Origin: Pseudomonadota bacterium
GTDB lineage: Bacteria; Pseudomonadota; Gammaproteobacteria; Burkholderiales; Rhodocyclaceae
Direction of reading: 5' to 3'
Length of the DNA: 64,000 nucleotides
NCBI GenBank assembly: GCA_018241725.1
Contig: JAFEDI010000103.1
Coordinates: 1 to 64,000 of the forward strand
The notes beneath the pieces were generated by a model. The model saw only the letters and a list, made by a program, of their open reading frames with translations, was not told the DNA's origin and ran no database searches. The translations under genes were made by a program, and so were the position numbers. Below, piece after piece: positions 48,287 through 57,557 of this stretch (position 1 is its first letter; each line of letters starts with the position of its first letter).

Positions 48287-49320
48287 GCGAACTTTGCGCT
48301 GACCCGCCAGCCGTTTCCGGACGGCACGGTCGAGAATTTCACCGGCAGAAAGCGCTCGATCACTTCGAAGTTGGTCTTCGCGTGGGGCGTCAGGGCCGTG
48401 CAGGTGTAGGAAGCCTCGCGGCGGCGCTTCCAGACGGCGAGGGCCAGGGGCAAAGCCCACTGATCGGTCAGGTGCGGGCCGCACGCGGCGTCGCTCAGCT
48501 GATGCGCCCGCACTTGCCGCATCAGGTTGTGCGCGACTTTTTCGGCGCTGACCCCCTTTTCGCCGAATTCGGTGAAAACCTCGGTGAGATTTTCATACGC
48601 CAGGGTCACCAGCAAGGCATTGCCAGGCCCTTCGTGCTGACGGGTGGGCGCCTCGCGCAGTTGATCGCCGCTCCAACCGAGAGCTTCCCCCAGGTGCTCG
48701 AGTTCGCGCCGGGCGACGGAGCGCGGTAGCGCTGGCGCAAAGCATTCGGCGTAGCCTTCCAGCCTGGCCCCGCGGTCATTCAAGTCAAAGGGCCGCAGCG
48801 TTTCCTCCGCGGGCCAGATGGTCACCTCGATCTCACCGCCACCAGCCGGATAGAAGCCCAAGCGACGCAGGTTCAGCTCGGCATTGGCGCCGAGCCTGCG
48901 CATCAGCGGCGCATAGCTGCGCGCCAGGAAGTGGAACGGCGGGGCCATCGGGTTGTGGGTCCCGCCGCCCAGCTTCAGGCGGCTCGGGGCCTCGGCCATC
49001 AGCAGGGCCGGCCAGACGGTCTGCAGCACCAGCGTGCAGCTGCCCGCCGTACCGACGTTGAAGTGGTAATCGCCCGCGCGCACCTGGCCCGGCGTGAAGC
49101 TCAGCGACTGGGCGTTCAGCTCGGCCCCATGGACGTCAGCGCTGCAGACCTCGGCCGCGGCGTTCACGCAGGTCAGGTGTTGCCGCATCAGGCCGGGCTT
49201 TGCGCGGCCGGCGCGAATCCGGGTCAGCGTGAAGGGCTGGCCCGTGCACATGGACAGGGCCAGCGCGGTGCGCAGGATTTGTCCGCCGCCTTCGCCGGCA
49301 GCGCCATCGATTTCGATCAT
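48283..49320 (-). CDS. rtcA: RNA 3'-terminal phosphate cyclase
   Basis: 345 aa. RtcA converts RNA 3'-phosphates to 2',3'-cyclic phosphates using ATP. Motifs: IDGAAGEGGGQILRTALALS at the N-terminus, GLMRQHLTCVNAAAEV, GGGTHNPMAPPFHFL, GFYPAGGGEI, and the catalytic His313 in TPHAKTNFEVIERFLPV. This corresponds to His309 of the E. coli enzyme by count from the C-terminus. It is the last gene of the rsr-rtc operon, 27 bp after the nucleotidyltransferase gene, and meets the anti-sigma gene tail to tail. Confidence 0.96.
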   Translation of the reverse strand: MIEIDGAAGEGGGQILRTALALSMCTGQPFTLTRIRAGRAKPGLMRQHLTCVNAAAEVCSADVHGAELNAQSLSFTPGQVRAGDYHFNVGTAGSCTLVLQTVWPALLMAEAPSRLKLGGGTHNPMAPPFHFLARSYAPLMRRLGANAELNLRRLGFYPAGGGEIEVTIWPAEETLRPFDLNDRGARLEGYAECFAPALPRSVARRELEHLGEALGWSGDQLREAPTRQHEGPGNALLVTLAYENLTEVFTEFGEKGVSAEKVAHNLMRQVRAHQLSDAACGPHLTDQWALPLALAVWKRRREASYTCTALTPHAKTNFEVIERFLPVKFSTVPSGNGWRVSAKFA

Positions 49321-49347
49321 ACTCTTCCCTCGTCTCTTCTTGTTGTT

Positions 49348-50163
49348 CTAGGCCTGGGCATCGAAATGCAGTACCGCGTCATGCAGGTATCGGTCGAGCC
49401 CGCCCCTGCCCGCCTTCGGCCCCTTTCCCGGCGTATGCGCCATAGCCACGGCCAGTTCGCGCTCGATGAAGTCGTGGATGCCGACCCAGCGCGGGCTGGT
49501 CGCGGATTCTCCGGCGCGCATCTTGACCTCGAGCAGCGCGTTGATCTCGTCGAGCAGGCTGTGGTCCGTCAGCGTCCGGCTCGCCAGTTCCGCAAAACGC
49601 ATCGGCGGAACCCCACGTCCCTCGCGTATCCAGCGCGCGGCCAGCAGCGGGCGCAGCACGTAGAGGTATTTCTTGTACCGGACACGCTCGCCGTACAGAT
49701 GCTCCCGCAGGTTCTTCCGGGCCATGGACACATAGTGGTGATAGCCCCGTACCGGTGAAAAGCCCTCTTCGGCCAGCCTCTGCAGACGCTCCACCCAGGC
49801 TGTCTCCTGCCGGTAAACGATGGGCGAGCGCAGCCATTCGAGCAGGGTCGGATTGGACTCCCGCAGCAAGTGCAGCGCCTTGCGCAGATCCCAGCCGCTG
49901 ATGTCCAGGTCACCGCTGATGGGCTGCTCGATGACGTCGCGGCCGGGCTCGACGGCCAGATACCAGGACAGCCGATTGACATACACGAAGCGCACGTCGT
50001 AGTCGCTGTCGGGCGATGCAAAGCCCCAGCCGCGGCTACCCGATTCGCAGGCGAACAGCACCTTCACCTGGTGCCGGCGCTCCAGCGCCGCAAGCTCTTC
50101 GAGCACGGTGGCCCGCATCTCGTCCGGGACCGGATGCGCGCTCAGAACAGTCTCTTCTTGCAT
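49348..50163 (-). CDS. Nucleotidyltransferase of the RNA-repair (RlaP/YcgL-like) type
   Basis: 271 aa with a DNA-polymerase-beta-type nucleotidyltransferase core: ACESGSRGWGFASPDSDYDV (G-S, then D-x-D metal ligands) and RFVYVNRLSWYL. The downstream segment includes SGWDLRKALHLLRESNPTLL and EWLRSPIVYR. This pattern is the family that sits in bacterial RNA-repair operons, between rtcB and rtcA as here. It probably adds or transfers nucleotides during tRNA or RNA end repair; the exact reaction is not known to me. Confidence 0.85.
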   Translation of the reverse strand: MQEETVLSAHPVPDEMRATVLEELAALERRHQVKVLFACESGSRGWGFASPDSDYDVRFVYVNRLSWYLAVEPGRDVIEQPISGDLDISGWDLRKALHLLRESNPTLLEWLRSPIVYRQETAWVERLQRLAEEGFSPVRGYHHYVSMARKNLREHLYGERVRYKKYLYVLRPLLAARWIREGRGVPPMRFAELASRTLTDHSLLDEINALLEVKMRAGESATSPRWVGIHDFIERELAVAMAHTPGKGPKAGRGGLDRYLHDAVLHFDAQA

Positions 50164-50216
50164 GCTCTCCCCAATGCCTTCCTTTACGCGGGTGAGAGCA
50201 CTGCGCCCTCACCCGA

Positions 50217-51443
<1,227 letters not shown>

Positions 51444-51495
51444 GTTCTTCTTCTCCATGAAGGGAGCGGTGACAAGGCTTGAAAGAAACAGGCGA

Positions 51496-51556
51496 TGCCA
51501 TGTTGCGACAAGGATTGGTGAAACATCGTGCTCTACCACTGAGCTACGGCCCCCCT
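51496..51556 (-). ncRNA. tRNA 5'-half-like segment upstream of rtcB
   Basis: On the minus strand GGGGCCG begins an acceptor-like strand, followed by the tRNA D-arm TAGCTCAGTGGTAGAGC and then a stem ATGTT/AACAT with a 17-base loop containing TCACCAATCCTTGTCG. No T-arm follows, so this is not a functional tRNA. The TCACCAA(N4)TTGTCG word recurs upstream at about 51760-51776. It lies about 60 bases before the rtcB start. Confidence 0.6.
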
Positions 51557-51562
51557 GATCTG

Positions 51563-51650
51563 GAGCCGGCGGGATTCGAACCCGCGACACCGAGCGTTAC
51601 ATGCTGTAGTTCCACCTGCATTCGCAACAAGGCATCTCAAAAGCGCGCGA
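51563..51650 (-). ncRNA. Y-RNA/tRNA-like element with T-arm (downstream copy)
   Basis: Minus strand: GCGAATGCAGGTGGAACTACA (the repeat at 51605-51625 of the plus strand), a short variable part, then CGCGGGTTCGAATCCCGCCGG, a perfect tRNA T-arm with GTTCGAATC loop and a CGGCTCCA-like 3' end. There is no complete D-arm or anticodon arm. Rsr-associated YrlA-type Y RNAs carry such a tRNA-like module, and the position between rsr and rtcB is where those RNAs are encoded. Confidence 0.65.
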
Positions 51651-51685
51651 CAAGAGTCGGCAAGACAATGCCAGGCCGGTCTCCC

Positions 51686-51752
51686 GGCTGGGGATTCGAA
51701 CCCCGCGGCTCCCGATGTAGTCCTGCCAGCATTCGCGCATGACCCGCCAGCC
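51686..51752 (-). ncRNA. Y-RNA/tRNA-like element with T-arm (upstream copy)
   Basis: A 67-base mini tRNA-like unit on the minus strand, closed by GGCTGG at the 5' side (51747-51752) and CCAGCC at the 3' side (51686-51691). Inside are GCGAATGCTGGCAGGACTACA and a GGGGTTCGAATCCCC T-arm. It is related to the downstream copy by the GAATGC-(N10)-CTACA word; a third such word without T-arm lies at 51791-51811. It is too short for a tRNA and has no anticodon arm. Confidence 0.65.
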
Positions 51753-51844
51753 CCCGTGACGACAAACAGTTGGTGAGACTCCGTTTTGGATGTAGAGCCG
51801 CACCGCATTCGTCCGGGACGCTTGTTACTCGTTTGATCGTGGCC

Positions 51845-53419
51845 CTACTGCGCGGCCAACGACACGTTCTCGATCTCGCCGACCCAATGCCCGGCGTCCA
51901 TCTTGCCGGCGGCGAAGTTCGCCAGCATGGCGAACACCGCATCCGAGAAGCCACCGACATTCAGGATGTCGTGACGCTCGGCCGCCTGCGTGGTCGCCGT
52001 CGGCTGGATGTCGATGCACACCAGGCGCGCCTCCGGGTTGCGGCGCTTCAGCACTTCCCACTCGCGCAGGGTCTGCGTCGCGCCGCGCCGGCGGGCATCG
52101 ACCCAGGACTCGTTGTCCGAGACCAGGATCACCAGATCCACCGACGCACGCTCTCGGTTCAGCAGCGCCAACGGCGCACTGCAGCTGGTCCCACCGCCCC
52201 CGATCCTGGCCAGGGCCTGCGCATTGGTCATGACCGAATCCCGTGCATTCAGCGACAGCTTCACCACATCCTGCTCGAACGGCAACACCCGGGCCGACGG
52301 ATTCTTGCGGAGCACTGCCGCCGCCACCAGCGCGGCCACATCGATGCAGCGGACGCAGGAGCTTGCCGAACCGCGCTGGCCGGTCACGGCCGAACTCATC
52401 GAACCCGACACGTCCGGGCACACCACCACCCGCCCCTGCAGGCTGGGCACGTTGGCCAGCGAAAGCTCCATCGCGTCCTGCAGTGCATCGCGGACCACGG
52501 CGGGCACGGCCTCGCCGGTGGCCTTGAAGGCCGCCAGCAACTGGTACGGCATCACCCGCGCCCTTGCCACCGCCTGTGCGTCGCTCAACCTGGCGGCGAC
52601 CACCTCGGCCATGCCGGGAAGGTCGAACACACCGTGCCGGGCAAAGGTGTTCAGGTTCTGACGCACCATCTGCCACGGGCCCGAGCGGGCGATCTGCGCC
52701 CATTGAGCCGGGTTCAGCGCCAGAGCCGTCAGCATCTGGAACGGAACGTCGGGTACCTCAGTGGCGACACCCTGCACGCTTTCGCGCTTGAAGCGCTCGA
52801 AGGCCTGGGTGATGGGCGGCAGCGCCGCTTCATCGACCGGCTTGCCGATCAACCATGCGAACCAGGCCGCCCGCCAGGCCTCGGCCGGCTTGGGGTGAAC
52901 CATCCTGACCACGTCGGCCAGCGAAGGCGTATTACCCACGGCAGCGTTCAACAACTGCTTCTCGGTGGCCGTCAGCAGCCAGTGCTGCACCAGCTTCTTC
53001 GGGCGGGTTCCCAGCGACTTGCGCCCCACGGCCCCGCTGCGCAGGATCTGCACGAAGTTGCGCAGCATCTTGCCGTTGTCCACCACGCGGGAGAACACCT
53101 GGCTCAGCAGTGCGACGTCGCGCACGGCCAGGCTGGCCGCCAGCAGGGCCGGCATGTCCTTCATGTGGCCGGACTCGCGGGCGTAGATCGCAGTTCTCGC
53201 GACGAAGGACGCATCCACTTCCCGGACCAGCGCCATCACCCGGTCGAGCTGGTCTTCCCCGTTGGCATAGAAGGTCGGGCTCAGGCATCCGGTGGCCGCG
53301 AGCTGTGCCAGTTGATGCCGGGCACTGAAGGCGTAGGCCGGTGCCTGCTCGGCGTTGCACGCCGTCGCAGAGGGCGGCAAGGCTCCCTTGAATGTCTGGA
53401 AAAGCTGCGTGTTGACCAT
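51845..53419 (-). CDS. rsr: Rsr, Ro60-family RNA-binding protein (TROVE + VWA)
   Basis: 524 aa. The TROVE helical-repeat domain occupies about residues 25-350 (GEDQLDRVMALVREVDASFV, ARTAIYARESGHMKDMPALL). The von Willebrand A-like domain follows with the MIDAS motif DVSGSMSS near 360 and a later LVSDNES. Ro60 orthologues bind Y RNAs and misfolded RNAs. Here rsr heads the operon containing Y-RNA-like elements, rtcB, a nucleotidyltransferase and rtcA. AGGGGAA precedes ATG 53419. A sigma-54 promoter lies 47 bp upstream. Confidence 0.95.
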   Translation of the reverse strand: MVNTQLFQTFKGALPPSATACNAEQAPAYAFSARHQLAQLAATGCLSPTFYANGEDQLDRVMALVREVDASFVARTAIYARESGHMKDMPALLAASLAVRDVALLSQVFSRVVDNGKMLRNFVQILRSGAVGRKSLGTRPKKLVQHWLLTATEKQLLNAAVGNTPSLADVVRMVHPKPAEAWRAAWFAWLIGKPVDEAALPPITQAFERFKRESVQGVATEVPDVPFQMLTALALNPAQWAQIARSGPWQMVRQNLNTFARHGVFDLPGMAEVVAARLSDAQAVARARVMPYQLLAAFKATGEAVPAVVRDALQDAMELSLANVPSLQGRVVVCPDVSGSMSSAVTGQRGSASSCVRCIDVAALVAAAVLRKNPSARVLPFEQDVVKLSLNARDSVMTNAQALARIGGGGTSCSAPLALLNRERASVDLVILVSDNESWVDARRRGATQTLREWEVLKRRNPEARLVCIDIQPTATTQAAERHDILNVGGFSDAVFAMLANFAAGKMDAGHWVGEIENVSLAAQ

Positions 53420-53465
53420 GGCGTTCCCCTCTATGCATTCAACCCGTTGTTCATGCTCCCTTCTT

Positions 53466-53481
53466 TGCAATGGGTGTGCCA
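53466..53481 (-). promoter_or_regulatory. Sigma-54 promoter of the rsr-rtc operon
   Basis: Minus strand TGGCACACCCATTGCA, which is the full -24/-12 consensus TGGCAC-N5-TTGC. It is oriented toward rsr and 47 bp from its start codon. The divergent neighbour rtcR encodes a sigma-54 activator, so the assignment is well supported by context. Confidence 0.88.
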
Positions 53482-53568
53482 GCACTTCTGAATTCTGGAC
53501 AAATAAATTACAAGACACTGATCTACAAGCGAATAAATCCAACAAAACAAAAGACCACATGGCTTTCG

Positions 53569-53601
53569 AAATTCTAAATGGCTATACATGCGCTAGAATT
53601 T
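53569..53601. promoter_or_regulatory. Probable RtcR upstream activating site
   Basis: AAATTCTA (53569-53576) faces TAGAATTT (53594-53601) across 17 bases, about 90-120 bp upstream of the -24 element, the usual distance for a sigma-54 activator site. It also lies just before the rtcR start, so it could mediate autoregulation. No other dyad of this quality is seen in the 207-bp intergenic region. Confidence 0.5.
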
Positions 53602-53626
53602 TGACTAGCTATTTATACGAACAGAT

Positions 53627-55228
53627 ATGGCCAAGAAGAACGTCGTGATCGGATTCATGGGCACCCAGCTGGACTCGGGCCTGGGGGCCGGTCGGTGGGA
53701 GAAGTGGCGCCCGACGATCTCCCTCGTTCAGCACGAGGACACGCTGATCGACCGGATGGAGTTGTTCTACGCGACGAAGTACGAGGCGCTGGCCCAGACC
53801 CTGGTGCGCGACATTGCCAACGCATCGCCCGACACCGTCGTGAACCTGGTGCGCATGGACCTTGCCGACCCCTGGGACTTCGGCGAGATGTATGCGGCCC
53901 TCTACGACTGGGCGCGGAGCTACCGCTTCGACCCTGCCCACGAGCAATATTGGGCGCACATCACCACCGGCACGCACGTGGCACAGATCTGCATGTTCCT
54001 GATGGTGGAGTCGCGCTTCATTCCCGGCGTACTGCTGCAGACCGCACCGCCCAGGAAGCAGGGGCCCGGAAATCCGGGCAGCTACACGCTGATCGACCTG
54101 GATCTCTCCCGCTACGACGTGCTGGCCCAACGCTTCAGCCAGGCGCATACGGAAGCCCTGGCGTTTCTGAAGAGCGGCATCCCCACCCGCAACAAGCGCT
54201 TCAATGCGCTCATCGAAGAGATCGAGCGCGTCGCGGTGCGCTCCCGGGCGCCCATCCTGCTGACCGGTCCCACCGGAGCCGGCAAGTCGCACCTCGCGCG
54301 GCGCATGTTCGAGCTCAAGAAGTCACGGCACCAGGTACAGGGGGATTTCGTCGAGGTGAACTGCGCCACGCTGCGCGGCGATGGCGCGGCGTCGACGCTG
54401 TTCGGCCACAAGAAGGGCGCGTTCACCGGCGCGACCGCCGACCGCGCCGGCCTGCTGCGCACGGCCCACCAGGGCGTGCTGTTTCTCGACGAAATCGGCG
54501 AACTGGGGCTGGACGAACAGGCCATGCTGCTCAAAGCCGTGGAGGAGAAGCGCTTCCTGCCGGTGGGCAGCGATCGCGAGGTCAGCAGCGACTTCCAGCT
54601 GATCACGGGCACCAACCGGGACCTGCGCATCGACGTGGCCCAGGGCCGCTTCCGCGAAGACCTGTTCGCACGCATCAACCTGTGGACCTACACGCTACCG
54701 GGCCTGGCCCAGCGCCCCGAGGACATCGAACCCAATATCGACCACCTGCTCACGCAAGCGGCCAGCGACGCCGGCCGCGCCGTTCGATTCAACACCGAAG
54801 CCAAGGCACGCTACCTCCGCTTCGCCCGATCAGCCGAAGCCCCCTGGCGCGGCAACTTCCGCGACCTCTCGGCCAGCGTGACGCGCATGGCGACACTGGC
54901 CGACGGGGGCCGGATTTCAACCGGATTGGTCGATGCCGAAATCCAGCGTCTCCAGTGGCAATGGCAATCGGCAGAAGCACGGCAGGTGCGCGATGGGGAC
55001 CTCGATGCACGGCTGCCGGCAGAGGTCGCCAGCAGACTGGACCTCTTCGACCGCCTGCAACTCGAAGCCGTCATCCGGATCTGCCAGGAGTCGCAAACGC
55101 TTTCCGACGCCGGCCGCCGGCTCTTCGACCAATCACGCAACCAGCGCGCCGTGGTCAACGACGCCGACCGCCTGCGCAAGTACCTGCTCAAGTTCGGACT
55201 GACGTGGGATGTGGTAAGCCGGCAATAG
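53627..55228 (+). CDS. rtcR: RtcR, sigma-54-dependent transcriptional activator of RNA repair
   Basis: 533 aa. The N-terminal CARF-like RtcR regulatory domain (about 1-185) is followed by an AAA+ sigma-54 interaction domain: Walker A GPTGAGKS near 215-222, GAFTGA loop near 264-269, Walker B VLFLDEIGELG, and arginine finger region RFREDLFARINLW. A short C-terminal DNA-binding part (QLEAVIRICQESQTLSDAGR) ends the protein. RtcR is thought to sense RNA fragments or cyclic-phosphate ends through the CARF domain and to switch on rsr-rtcBA. It is divergent from rsr. Confidence 0.95.
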   Translation: MAKKNVVIGFMGTQLDSGLGAGRWEKWRPTISLVQHEDTLIDRMELFYATKYEALAQTLVRDIANASPDTVVNLVRMDLADPWDFGEMYAALYDWARSYRFDPAHEQYWAHITTGTHVAQICMFLMVESRFIPGVLLQTAPPRKQGPGNPGSYTLIDLDLSRYDVLAQRFSQAHTEALAFLKSGIPTRNKRFNALIEEIERVAVRSRAPILLTGPTGAGKSHLARRMFELKKSRHQVQGDFVEVNCATLRGDGAASTLFGHKKGAFTGATADRAGLLRTAHQGVLFLDEIGELGLDEQAMLLKAVEEKRFLPVGSDREVSSDFQLITGTNRDLRIDVAQGRFREDLFARINLWTYTLPGLAQRPEDIEPNIDHLLTQAASDAGRAVRFNTEAKARYLRFARSAEAPWRGNFRDLSASVTRMATLADGGRISTGLVDAEIQRLQWQWQSAEARQVRDGDLDARLPAEVASRLDLFDRLQLEAVIRICQESQTLSDAGRRLFDQSRNQRAVVNDADRLRKYLLKFGLTWDVVSRQ

Positions 55229-55380
55229 GGGCTTTGGCGCAGGGTCAGGCCTGAGCCCAGGCACACGCGCATGCCCCCAACTATTTTTTCCTCACCCCAC
55301 AATATCCGCGCCTGCCGTTCGTCTACCCAGGCATGGACGCATCGTTTTCACTTCCTCTGCCCCACGAAGAGAGCCGCCCG

Positions 55381-55929
55381 ATGGCCGAGCAGGACCGACG
55401 CCTGACCGAGACCATCGCCCGCGAAAGCGGGCGGCTGGGCAGCTTCATCCGTCAGCGGGTGCCGGACTCGGGCGAGGCGGAGGACATCCTGCAGGATGTC
55501 TTCTTCGAGCTGGTCCAGGCCTGGCGCCTGCCGCAGCCGATCGAGCAGGTCGGCGCATGGCTGTTCCGGGTGGCGCGCAACCGCATCGTGGACCGCTTCC
55601 GCAAACGGCACGAAGACCCCCTGCCGCTTGCCGCGACCGAGGATGACGACGACGACGCCCATTGGCTCGACAACGCCCTGCCGGCCAGCGACGGCGGCCC
55701 GGAGGCGGCGCATCTGCGACGGCTGTGGCTGGAGGCCATCGCGGCGGCCCTCGACGAGTTGCCCCCAGGGCCGCGCGACGCCTTCATCGGCCACGAGATC
55801 GACGGGCGCAGCTTCAAGGACATGGCGGCCGACAGCGGCGTCCCCCTGAACACCTTGCTCGGCTGGAAGCGCCAGGCGGTGCTGCACCTGCGCGAGCGCC
55901 TCCAGCCCCTTTACGACGAACAGACCTGA
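55381..55929 (+). CDS. ECF sigma factor (RpoE-like)
   Basis: About 182 aa from this start. Region 2: RRLTETIARESGRLGSFIRQ, EAEDILQDVFFELVQAW, AWLFRVARNRIVDRFRKRHE. Region 4: ALDELPPGPRDAFIGHEIDG, then RSFKDMAADSGVPLNTLLGWKRQAV. A run of Asp residues (EDDDDD) lies between the domains. ATG 55333 would add 16 residues and cannot be excluded. No anti-sigma gene is recognised next to it, but the small membrane protein that follows 14 bp later may be involved. Confidence 0.9.
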   Translation: MAEQDRRLTETIARESGRLGSFIRQRVPDSGEAEDILQDVFFELVQAWRLPQPIEQVGAWLFRVARNRIVDRFRKRHEDPLPLAATEDDDDDAHWLDNALPASDGGPEAAHLRRLWLEAIAAALDELPPGPRDAFIGHEIDGRSFKDMAADSGVPLNTLLGWKRQAVLHLRERLQPLYDEQT

Positions 55930-55943
55930 AGGAAATCACCAAG

Positions 55944-56321
55944 ATGAAATGCTCTACTGAACAATCCGGCTGCGTGTCCCGCTGCATCAAGATCGGCCTG
56001 CTGGCGGTGGCCGGTATCGGCGCCCTCACCTGGATCGTCATGGAACTGTGGAACTGCCTGCTGCCCGACCTGTTTACCGGCGTCTCGCGCATCGGCTACT
56101 GGCAGGCGCTGGGCGTGCTGGTGCTCAGCCGGATCCTCTTCGGCGGCCTGCGCGGCGGCTGCCACGGCCACTGGCGCGGGCACCGGGCCCAGTGGGAAAG
56201 CCTGACGCCGGAAGAACGCCAGCAGCTCAAGGGACGCTTCCACAGCCGCTGGGGCCGCTGCGGCTCGCCCACCAAGGCCGAGGCGCCTGAGAACACCGGC
56301 GACAACGCCGACAAAGCCTGA
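55944..56321 (+). CDS. Small membrane protein of unknown function
   Basis: 125 aa with two hydrophobic stretches (GLLAVAGIGALTWIVMELWN and IGYWQALGVLVLSRILFGGL) and a basic, His/Arg-rich C-terminal tail (GGCHGHWRGHRAQWESLTPE, EERQQLKGRFHSRW). Four or more cysteines occur, two near the N-terminus. It follows an ECF sigma gene by 14 bp with AAGGAAA upstream, so it is probably cotranscribed. The WESLTPEERQQLKGRF part recalls the metal-responsive CpxP/Spy-like helix but is too short to claim. Confidence 0.75.
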   Translation: MKCSTEQSGCVSRCIKIGLLAVAGIGALTWIVMELWNCLLPDLFTGVSRIGYWQALGVLVLSRILFGGLRGGCHGHWRGHRAQWESLTPEERQQLKGRFHSRWGRCGSPTKAEAPENTGDNADKA

Positions 56322-56347
56322 AACGAGACAAGAAAGAAACGCAAGCC

Positions 56348-57523
56348 ATGCCCCAGACCCGAACCGAGATACGGCCGGCTAGCGGCCGGACACTGCTACC
56401 CAGCCACCTGCGCCGCGCCCTGTGGCGCATGCTGCCCCTCATCGGCGCCCTGCACGCCTACATCGGCTGGCGCCTGCTGCCGCCCCTGGACCTGGGCCCG
56501 ACCGGTCTGGCGCTGGCCATCGGCGGGCTGGTGCTGTCCGCCGGCCTCGTGCCGCTCGGCCTGCTGGGGCGCTTCGTCGTAGCCAACCAAGCGTTGGCCG
56601 ACCGGCTGTCCTGGCTCGGCAGTCTGGCGATGGGCCTGTTTTCCTCGCTGCTGGTGCTGACGGTGCTGCGCGATGCCGGCCTGCTGGTCGCCGATGCGCC
56701 GTCGCTGGCCGAGCCGACGGCGCTGGCCGTCGTCGGGCTGGCCAGCCTGTTCAGCGTGGTCGGCTTCGTCAATGCCCGGCGCGTGGCCGGCGTGGTCCGC
56801 ATCGACATTCCGCTGGCCGATCTGCCGCCGGAGCTGGCCGGCTTCACCATCGTCCAGCTCAGCGACATCCACGTCGGGCCGACGATAAAGCGCGACTACG
56901 TGCAGGCCATCGTGAACCGCGTCAATGAACTGGATGCCGACCTCGTCGCGATCACCGGCGACGTCGTCGACGGCAGCGTCGACCAACTGCGCGCCGACAC
57001 CGCGCCGCTGGGTGGCCTGCTGAGCCGGCATGGCAGCTATTTCGTGACCGGCAACCACGAATACTATTCCGGCGCCACGGCCTGGATGCGCGAGTTCGAG
57101 CGCATCGGCCTGCGCGGGCTGCACAACCGCCACGTGGTCATCAACCACCGTGGCGCCCGCTTCGTGCTGGCCGGCGTGACCGATTATTCCGCCGGCGCCT
57201 TCGACGCCGCCCAGGCCAGCGACCCACAGGCGGCGCTGGCCGGCAGTCCGCCCGATCTGCCGCGCGTCCTCCTCGCCCACCAGCCCCGTTCGGCTGCCGC
57301 CGCCGACGCCGCCGGCTTCGACCTGCAGCTCTCCGGCCACACCCACGGCGGCCAGTTCTGGCCGTGGAATTTCTTCGTGCCCCTGCAACAGCCCTTCACC
57401 GCCGGCCTGCACCGGCACGGCGGACTACAGGTCTACACCAGCCGCGGCACCGGCTACTGGGGCCCGCCGAAACGCTTTGGCGCCCCGTCGGAAATCACCG
57501 TGCTACGCCTCATCGCGGCTTGA
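56348..57523 (+). CDS. Membrane-anchored metallophosphoesterase (YkuE-like)
   Basis: 391 aa with four hydrophobic helices in the first 140 residues, then a calcineurin-type phosphoesterase domain (about 155-390): VQLSDIHVGPTIKRDYV, ITGDVVDGSVDQL, VTGNHEYYSGATAW, LLAHQPRSA, LQLSGHTHGGQFWPW. The GHTHGGQ and the ending TSRGTGYWGPPKRFGAPSEI are typical of YkuE-type enzymes. Substrate not known; relatives act on lipid- or nucleotide-linked phosphates. Starts 26 bp after the small membrane protein. Confidence 0.9.
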   Translation: MPQTRTEIRPASGRTLLPSHLRRALWRMLPLIGALHAYIGWRLLPPLDLGPTGLALAIGGLVLSAGLVPLGLLGRFVVANQALADRLSWLGSLAMGLFSSLLVLTVLRDAGLLVADAPSLAEPTALAVVGLASLFSVVGFVNARRVAGVVRIDIPLADLPPELAGFTIVQLSDIHVGPTIKRDYVQAIVNRVNELDADLVAITGDVVDGSVDQLRADTAPLGGLLSRHGSYFVTGNHEYYSGATAWMREFERIGLRGLHNRHVVINHRGARFVLAGVTDYSAGAFDAAQASDPQAALAGSPPDLPRVLLAHQPRSAAAADAAGFDLQLSGHTHGGQFWPWNFFVPLQQPFTAGLHRHGGLQVYTSRGTGYWGPPKRFGAPSEITVLRLIAA

Positions 57524-57557
57524 CCCGGCGATATGAAGGCGCGCGCGGTGGTCGACG

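Noticed and set aside
51500-51600. Complete tRNA from the D-arm and T-arm motifs together
   Set aside because: On the minus strand the T-arm precedes the D-arm, so they cannot belong to one normal tRNA.
51686-51752. Call as an ordinary tRNA gene
   Set aside because: Only the T-arm and part of an acceptor-like stem are present, the unit is 67 bases, and no anticodon arm can be drawn.
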